Shown piece after piece: positions 59,474 through 64,000 of a stretch of DNA of 64,000 nucleotides; position 1 is the first letter of the stretch; each line of letters starts with the position of its first letter. Both the position numbers and the translations under genes were made by a program. The stretch spans positions 1 to 64,000 of the forward strand of contig UQZY01000003.1 of NCBI GenBank assembly GCA_900545655.1, read 5' to 3'. Under the pieces are notes generated by a model. The model did no database searches. It was not told where the DNA came from and saw nothing but the letters and a program-made list of their open reading frames with translations. The DNA is from an uncultured Oscillospiraceae bacterium. Lineage in GTDB: Bacteria > Bacillota > Clostridia > Oscillospirales > Acutalibacteraceae.

Positions 59474-61579
59474 TCATTTAAGTTCCATTGCGGCTCTGTA
59501 TGCCGTATGAGTTGCATTGGCAAGACGTCCGACCTGCGCAGCGTCTCCGACCTTTATAACACGCGGACAAACCGCTTTGATGCTCTCCGGCAATGTATTC
59601 TGTTTTACACCGAGAGCCAAAACAACGTAATCACACGAAATATTTTTCATACGTCCCGGAACCTTTGTGCTTTCAATCTCTACGGAGCCCTCGTTTATCT
59701 TGACAAGCTTGTAGCCTGTGATAAATCTCGTTCCCTTATCGTCAAGCTTCGGCTTAACGTCATCAATATGCTGCTTCCATGTTCCCGGGGCAATCTCATC
59801 TGCCATCTCAATAACGGTTACTGCATTTCCTTCAAAAGCAAGCTTCTCGGCAGTTTCAAGGCCGGACATACCCGAGCCTATAACCGCAACGCTCTTTCCC
59901 GAAAGCTTAACGTCTCCCGTGAGTATCTCCGTTATCGTGCATACACAGGGAAGGTCATAGCCCGGAATCTTAGGCTTTGCAGCCATGCCACCGGTTGCGT
60001 CAATAACCGCATAGGGCTTAAGCTCACGGATAGTGTCTGCCGTCACGGGAGTGCTCATACGGAATTCAACACCCTCTTTGTCACAGGCAGTTTTGAGATC
60101 TTCGACAGCCCAGCGTATTTTTTCCTTGTGCGGAGGAATTGCCGCAAGCTCAAACTGACCGCCGAGGAACGGATTCTTCTCAAAGAGAACTGTCTTAAAG
60201 CCTCGCTGTGCAAGAACCTTTGCAGCGGTAAGACCTGCAGGTCCGCCGCCAGCTACTACAACCGTTCTGCCGTTTCCGTCTTTTTCGGGAACAAGAGGGA
60301 ACTCTGTTTCATAGCATGTGCGCGGATTAAGAGCGCATTCTCCCGATTTGTGTTCCATAGCACCTCTGTACATGGACTCTATACACCAAAGACAACAAAC
60401 ACATCTCTGTATGTCCTCCGGTCTGCCCTCCTCTGCCTTTTTTACCCAATACGGGTCTGCAAGGAGCGGACGACCGAGACCGATCATGTCCTGTATACCT
60501 TCTTCAAGCTGCGCCTCAGCCTGCTCCGGAGAACGGATAAGGTTTGCTGCAATAACAGGTATATTGACAGCCTTTTTAACAGCCTCTGCATTTCCCTTTC
60601 TCCAGCCCGGATCAAAGCTTGTAGGCTCAAGCCATGAATTCATCGTATCATATGTACCGGAAGAGATATCCAAGGCGTCAATGCCGTAGGACTCAAGGAG
60701 CTTTGCGATTTTTACGCCCTCCGGAAGAGTTATACCCATGTCGTAGCCGTACATCCTGTAATACTCGTCAACCGTAAGTCTGACGGTTATCGGGAAATCC
60801 GATCCGCATTTTTCACGTATTTTTTCTATGATTTCTTTTATAAATCTGCAACGGTTCTCAGTTGATCCGCCGTATTCATCAGTTCTCTGGTTTGTGTACG
60901 GAGAAAGGAACTGCTGAAGAAGATAACCGTGACTTGCGTGAAGCTGAACGCCGTCAATTCCGGCCTTTTTACAGCGAAGCGCTCCGTCAGCAAATTCATC
61001 TTCAAGCTTGCGAATCTCCCATTTTGTAAGAGATCTTGTTTTCTGCGGCATAACCGGAGATGAACCGAGACCCGTAGGAATGGCTGATGCGGAAACAACA
61101 GGAAAATAGAAGTTGTGCATAAGGGGGTTTTCAAAGTAATCGATATACTTTGTCATAGTGAAGAAAATCTTCCACCATATACCTGCGGCAGGTGTTGTTC
61201 CTATCATATCCGAAAGCTTCCATGCCGTAACAAGAAGCTGGAGCGTCTGTCTTCCCGTATGGTGAAGCTGTACAAATATCTTTGCGTCATGCTTGTGGAC
61301 AGCCTGTGCAAGCCTTGTAAGACCCGGGATGCACCTGTCACTTGTAACGGCAAGCTGTGCGGGGCCCGTTGTTCCCGTCCAGTCGGAGATACGTGTAACC
61401 TCTGTCTGGATAAGGCCCACACCGCCCTTTGCACGTTCCTCGTAATAAGCGATAAGTCTGTCCCCTGCAGTACCGTTAAGCTCACCCACGTCAAGAAGCA
61501 TCGGCTCGAGAGCAATCCTGTTCTTTATGGTGAGATTTCCGATTTTTATCGGTTCAAACAGCTTTGGATATTTACTCAT
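59474..61579 (-). CDS. NADH:flavin oxidoreductase / old yellow enzyme with FAD domain (2,4-dienoyl-CoA reductase-like)
   Basis: 701 aa. Residues 1 to about 385 are an FMN TIM-barrel (KIGNLTIKNRIALEPM, VQLHHTGRQT, GVQLHASHGYLLQQFLSP, IGLGRPLLADP). The 4Fe-4S site follows with Cys in RCVCCLWCIESM and GECALNP. Residues from about 430 hold an FAD domain (VVVAGGGPAGLTAAKVLA) and a second Rossmann motif (VAVIGSGMSGLETAEKLA). The layout matches FadH, trimethylamine dehydrogenase and bile-acid BaiH-type enzymes, which reduce enoyl C=C bonds. It carries an insertion around 115-150 (LLVTAWKLSDMIGTTPAAG, then KIFFTMTKYIDYFENPLM) longer than in FadH. It is a single gene with a near-consensus promoter. 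The substrate is unknown. Confidence 0.88.
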   Translation of the reverse strand: MSKYPKLFEPIKIGNLTIKNRIALEPMLLDVGELNGTAGDRLIAYYEERAKGGVGLIQTEVTRISDWTGTTGPAQLAVTSDRCIPGLTRLAQAVHKHDAKIFVQLHHTGRQTLQLLVTAWKLSDMIGTTPAAGIWWKIFFTMTKYIDYFENPLMHNFYFPVVSASAIPTGLGSSPVMPQKTRSLTKWEIRKLEDEFADGALRCKKAGIDGVQLHASHGYLLQQFLSPYTNQRTDEYGGSTENRCRFIKEIIEKIREKCGSDFPITVRLTVDEYYRMYGYDMGITLPEGVKIAKLLESYGIDALDISSGTYDTMNSWLEPTSFDPGWRKGNAEAVKKAVNIPVIAANLIRSPEQAEAQLEEGIQDMIGLGRPLLADPYWVKKAEEGRPEDIQRCVCCLWCIESMYRGAMEHKSGECALNPRTCYETEFPLVPEKDGNGRTVVVAGGGPAGLTAAKVLAQRGFKTVLFEKNPFLGGQFELAAIPPHKEKIRWAVEDLKTACDKEGVEFRMSTPVTADTIRELKPYAVIDATGGMAAKPKIPGYDLPCVCTITEILTGDVKLSGKSVAVIGSGMSGLETAEKLAFEGNAVTVIEMADEIAPGTWKQHIDDVKPKLDDKGTRFITGYKLVKINEGSVEIESTKVPGRMKNISCDYVVLALGVKQNTLPESIKAVCPRVIKVGDAAQVGRLANATHTAYRAAMELK

Positions 61580-61694
61580 AATTTTCTCCTCTTTTTCAAA
61601 ATTTTATTTCAATCCGTCAGAAAATCGGTTTACTGTTGAAACCGGGCTTTTGTTCAAAAGAAACCGAATTTTCACAACAAAAACAACTGTAAAA

Positions 61695-61723
61695 ATTATA
61701 CACTTGCAAAAGTTTTTCGTCAA
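61695..61723 (-). promoter_or_regulatory. Promoter of the old yellow enzyme gene
   Basis: TTGACG (61718-61723), a 17-base spacer and a perfect TATAAT (61695-61700). Confidence 0.75.
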
Positions 61724-61754
61724 CAATCGGCTAACACTTAACAAAAAGAAAACA

Positions 61755-61780
61755 GTCGGCAGAGAACATTCTCTGCCGAC
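61755..61780 (-). terminator. Terminator of the small membrane protein gene
   Basis: A 12-bp perfect stem GTCGGCAGAGAA with its complement and a 2-base loop, with U-rich sequence on the minus strand. Confidence 0.8.
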
Positions 61781-61798
61781 CTTAAAAACTGCTGAATA

Positions 61799-62083
61799 TC
61801 ATTCTTTAATTTTCTCTTTGAAGCTTTCTTCATTTGCAGTTTTGGCATCAATAGTATTTTCTTTTCTGTCTTCATTGTTTATTTCATTGACATCTTCTTT
61901 ATTTGTTTCTCTATCAGTTTCTTTTCCGCCTTCCAATATTGCACTTGCGAAAAATGCAATAGCACCAAACATTCCGATATATATGAGATATCCTGTTACC
62001 CCTAAATATTCACAACTTGTTGTACCAATAAGTGCAACAATCAAAGAAGCCATTCCATAAAACATTTTTTCATATTTAGTCAT
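61799..62083 (-). CDS. Small uncharacterised membrane protein
   Basis: 94 aa. Two hydrophobic segments (about residues 9-25 and 30-50), then a highly charged Glu/Lys/Asn-rich tail of about 40 residues, probably cytosolic. AAGGAG lies upstream; the GTG one codon earlier (62086) is an alternative start. No family recognised. It is flanked by two near-identical terminators. Base composition is more A/T-rich than its neighbours. Confidence 0.6.
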   Translation of the reverse strand: MTKYEKMFYGMASLIVALIGTTSCEYLGVTGYLIYIGMFGAIAFFASAILEGGKETDRETNKEDVNEINNEDRKENTIDAKTANEESFKEKIKE

Positions 62084-62251
62084 CACGTAAACATCTCCTT
62101 CACATTTAGATACATTTCTAAATTGCCTAAAAGCAATTACTTTCCTACCGATTTCATTTTATACCACAATTTAATATTAATCAACGATATTATTCTTTTT
62201 ACCAAATGTATCAAATAGTCAACTAATAAGTTGCATATATTTCACAAAAAC

Positions 62252-62279
62252 AGCCGGCAGAGAATATTCTCTGCCGGCT
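62252..62279 (-). terminator. Terminator of the deoB-cdd operon
   Basis: A 13-bp perfect stem AGCCGGCAGAGAA with its complement and a 2-base loop, followed by a U-rich tract on the minus strand. It is almost the same as the terminator at 61755, with one compensatory base-pair change. Confidence 0.85.
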
Positions 62280-62295
62280 ACTTGTATGAAGCTTA

Positions 62296-62697
62296 TCAAA
62301 GACTGTCAAATGTGTGCGGAAGCATCTCATCGAGAGTATAACTCACTTCGTCACCGTTTTTATTTTTGAAATAAAATTTGAAAGTTACATCGGTAAATTC
62401 CGAGAGAGCCTGACGGCAGATACCGCACGGATAACAAAAGTCATCTATTACACCGTTTATACCGCCGACAACCGCTATTGAGATAAAGTCCTTGTGTCCG
62501 TCGGATACTGCTTTGAAAAGCGCGTTGCGCTCGGCACAGGTACCGGCGCCGAATGCAGCGTTCTCAACGTTGCAGCCGGTGTAAACCGTGCCGTCCTTGC
62601 AAAGCAGCGCCGCTCCGACCTTAAAGTTTGAATAAGGCGAGTAGGAAAAACTCATGGCTTCCTCGGCCTTTTTAAGAAGTTCTGCAGATGTTATCAT
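62296..62697 (-). CDS. cdd: Cytidine deaminase
   Basis: 133 aa, the small tetrameric type. Deaminates cytidine and deoxycytidine in nucleoside salvage. Zinc and catalytic motifs are TCAERNALFKA (Cys, Glu) and PCGICRQALSEF (two Cys). The substrate-binding SPYSNFKVGAAL and NVENAAFG are present. Its ATG overlaps the deoB stop (ATGA). Confidence 0.95.
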   Translation of the reverse strand: MITSAELLKKAEEAMSFSYSPYSNFKVGAALLCKDGTVYTGCNVENAAFGAGTCAERNALFKAVSDGHKDFISIAVVGGINGVIDDFCYPCGICRQALSEFTDVTFKFYFKNKNGDEVSYTLDEMLPHTFDSL

Positions 62698-63890
62698 TTT
62701 CTAAACCTCGCATAAGGATTTTCGGGGATTGTCACTTCGCCGAGGAAGCTCTCCCCCGCAATGTCCGAATGAAGACCGAAGAGTTCCTCAATGGTCTTTC
62801 CGATATCGGCGTACGTCTTACGTATGCCGAGATTCGTTGCGGGACCGCCCTTCTCATACCACAGGAGCGGAATATACTCCCTTGAGTGATCTGTGCTCGG
62901 CGTAGCCGGGTCACATCCGTGGTCGGCGGTTATTATGAGGATATCATCAGGACGAAGCTTTTTCATAAAGCCCGAAAGCCATGCGTCAAATTCGGCTGTG
63001 GCGTTCGCATATCCGTCAACGTCATTCCTGTGTCCGTAAACCATATCAAAGTCAACAAGATTTGTAAAGCAGAGTCCGTTAAAGTCCTTCTTTACAATCT
63101 CATCCATCACTTCCATACCGTGTGCATTGCCGTGCGTAGGATGACTTTCCGTCACGCCCGAGCCTGCAAAGATGTCATTTATCTTGCCGATTGAGATAAC
63201 GTCAAGTCCGGCTTCCTTAAGCACGTTCAAAAGCGTCCTCGGTGGTACAAGTGAGAAGTCATGTCTGTTTGCCGTCCTTGTATAATTTCCGTTGCCGGTG
63301 CCTATAAACGGCCTTGCGATAACACGTCCGACGGCGTATTTTCCGGTAAGAATTTTTCTTGCAATTCTGCAATACTCGTAAAGTTCGTCAAGCGGCACAA
63401 CATCCTCATGTGCGGCAATCTGAAACACACTGTCGGCAGAGGTATACACAATAAGCTTTCCGGTCTTTACGTGCTCATCACCGTATTCATTTATGACCTT
63501 TGTACCCGAATACGGTTTATTTACAAGCCAACCCCTTCCAGTCTGACGTGAAAATTCTTCCATGACCTCAGGAGGAAATCCGTCAGGAAAAGTCGGCATT
63601 GGAGTTTTGGATATAACCCCGCATATCTCCCAATGACCTGTGGTTGTGTCCTTGCCCATAGACTGCTCCGCGCACTTACCGAAGGACGCGAGCGGGCTGC
63701 TGCTTTTCGGTCCGCAATCAACGCCGTCTATGTTGAAAAGACCGAGTTTCGTAAGCGTGTCAGCCTTAAACTTATCGGATTTTGTACAGGAACGAAGTGT
63801 GTTACTCCCGACGTCACCGAACTTGTCGGCATCCGGAAGCTCACCCACACCGTAGCTGTCGAGTACTGTTAAAAAAACACGTTTTGACAT
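62694..63890 (-). CDS. deoB: Phosphopentomutase
   Basis: 398 aa. Interconverts (deoxy)ribose 1- and 5-phosphates in nucleoside breakdown. Alkaline-phosphatase fold: VFLTVLDSYGVGELPDA (metal Asp), the phosphorylated Thr region GKDTTTGHWE near 82, GKINDIFAG, NLVDFDMVYGHRNDV and ITADHGCDPATPSTDHSRE (metal ligands). It is upstream of and coupled to cdd, a typical nucleoside-salvage pair. The upstream region has 14-bp phased repeats. Confidence 0.96.
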   Translation of the reverse strand: MSKRVFLTVLDSYGVGELPDADKFGDVGSNTLRSCTKSDKFKADTLTKLGLFNIDGVDCGPKSSSPLASFGKCAEQSMGKDTTTGHWEICGVISKTPMPTFPDGFPPEVMEEFSRQTGRGWLVNKPYSGTKVINEYGDEHVKTGKLIVYTSADSVFQIAAHEDVVPLDELYEYCRIARKILTGKYAVGRVIARPFIGTGNGNYTRTANRHDFSLVPPRTLLNVLKEAGLDVISIGKINDIFAGSGVTESHPTHGNAHGMEVMDEIVKKDFNGLCFTNLVDFDMVYGHRNDVDGYANATAEFDAWLSGFMKKLRPDDILIITADHGCDPATPSTDHSREYIPLLWYEKGGPATNLGIRKTYADIGKTIEELFGLHSDIAGESFLGEVTIPENPYARFRK

Positions 63891-63924
63891 ATCTTTTGCC
63901 TTCTTTTATTTTTTAAGTCACGAT

Positions 63925-63994
63925 TGAATTTCCCGGGGTGAATTTTTCAGGTTGAATCAAACAAGTTGAATTGCTCAGATTAAATCACATAAGC
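63925..63994. repeat. Five 14-bp phased repeats upstream of deoB
   Basis: TGAAT (TAAAT in the last) recurs at 63925, 63939, 63953, 63967 and 63981, exactly 14 bases apart. The best-conserved units are TGAATTTTTCAGGT and TGAATTGCTCAGAT. The array reaches almost to the window edge and may continue. The rest of the segment from 63891 holds only the deoB ribosome site. Confidence 0.6.
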
Positions 63995-64000
63995 TACTCA

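Noticed and set aside
59507..60637. 376-codon open frame on the plus strand opposite the old yellow enzyme gene
   Set aside because: It is the antisense shadow of a clearly conserved flavoprotein, with no ribosome site and a Cys/Arg/Leu-rich composition typical of antisense frames.

Overview
The window comes from a low-to-mid GC Gram-positive anaerobe of class Clostridia, probably a gut-type, spore-forming or recently spore-forming Oscillospirales/Christensenellales-like lineage (class confident, order a guess). Evidence: sigG, spoIVB and spo0A; the murB-rapZ-whiA-dnaE-pfkA block; hprK; strong AGGAGG ribosome sites with frequent TTG starts; and a complete CODH/acetyl-CoA synthase locus. No tRNA, rRNA, CRISPR array, insertion sequence or phage gene was seen, so this looks like resident chromosome.

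Layout. 1-10.4 kb: the edge of a flavoprotein gene, sigG with an mRNA hairpin over its ribosome site, a DUF2284 protein, a membrane protein plus condensation-domain-like acyltransferase pair, a YhhN protein, asnA, an alpha/beta hydrolase, an AbrB / PLP-lyase / PnuC operon and a YdcF protein. 10.5-15.4 kb: a five-gene branched-chain-amino-acid-type ABC transporter whose binding protein appears circularly permuted. 15.7-17.8 kb: a self-regulated TetR gene and a membrane M28 peptidase. 17.9-32.3 kb: the carbonyl branch of the Wood-Ljungdahl pathway on the minus strand, in the order cooS, cooC, acsB2, acsB1, acsV, DUF3786, His-rich protein, cooT-like, second cooC/acsF, acsD, and an acsC that is fused to the methyltransferase acsE. 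32.5-37 kb: DUF362 protein, lipoprotein, pyridoxal kinase, EamA transporter. 37.3-37.6 kb: a promoter-terminator-bounded non-coding RNA with five repeats. 37.7-49.9 kb: Na/Pi transporter, a Spo0A with most of its receiver domain deleted, spoIVB, pfkA, dnaE, whiA, rapZ, murB, ROK glucokinase. 50-55 kb: a five-gene operon of split transketolase, class III aminotransferase and two SCP2-like proteins. 55.1-58.1 kb: three-subunit proton-translocating transhydrogenase. 58.4-63.9 kb: hprK, an old-yellow-enzyme flavoprotein, a small membrane protein, cdd and deoB, with 14-bp phased repeats upstream of deoB.

How it works together. CooS reduces CO2 to CO. The CFeSP (AcsC/AcsD) receives a methyl group from methyl-tetrahydrofolate through the AcsE domain fused to AcsC. 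AcsB condenses methyl, CO and CoA to acetyl-CoA. AcsV reactivates the corrinoid. Two CooC-type ATPases, a CooT-like protein and a His-rich protein probably deliver nickel. The folate methyl-branch genes (fhs, folD, metF) are not in the window. The transhydrogenase would balance NADH and NADPH.

The most unusual items are the permuted binding protein, the receiver-deleted Spo0A, the AcsC-AcsE fusion, the paired AcsB genes, the repeat-bearing ncRNA, the sigG hairpin and the transketolase/aminotransferase/SCP2 operon.
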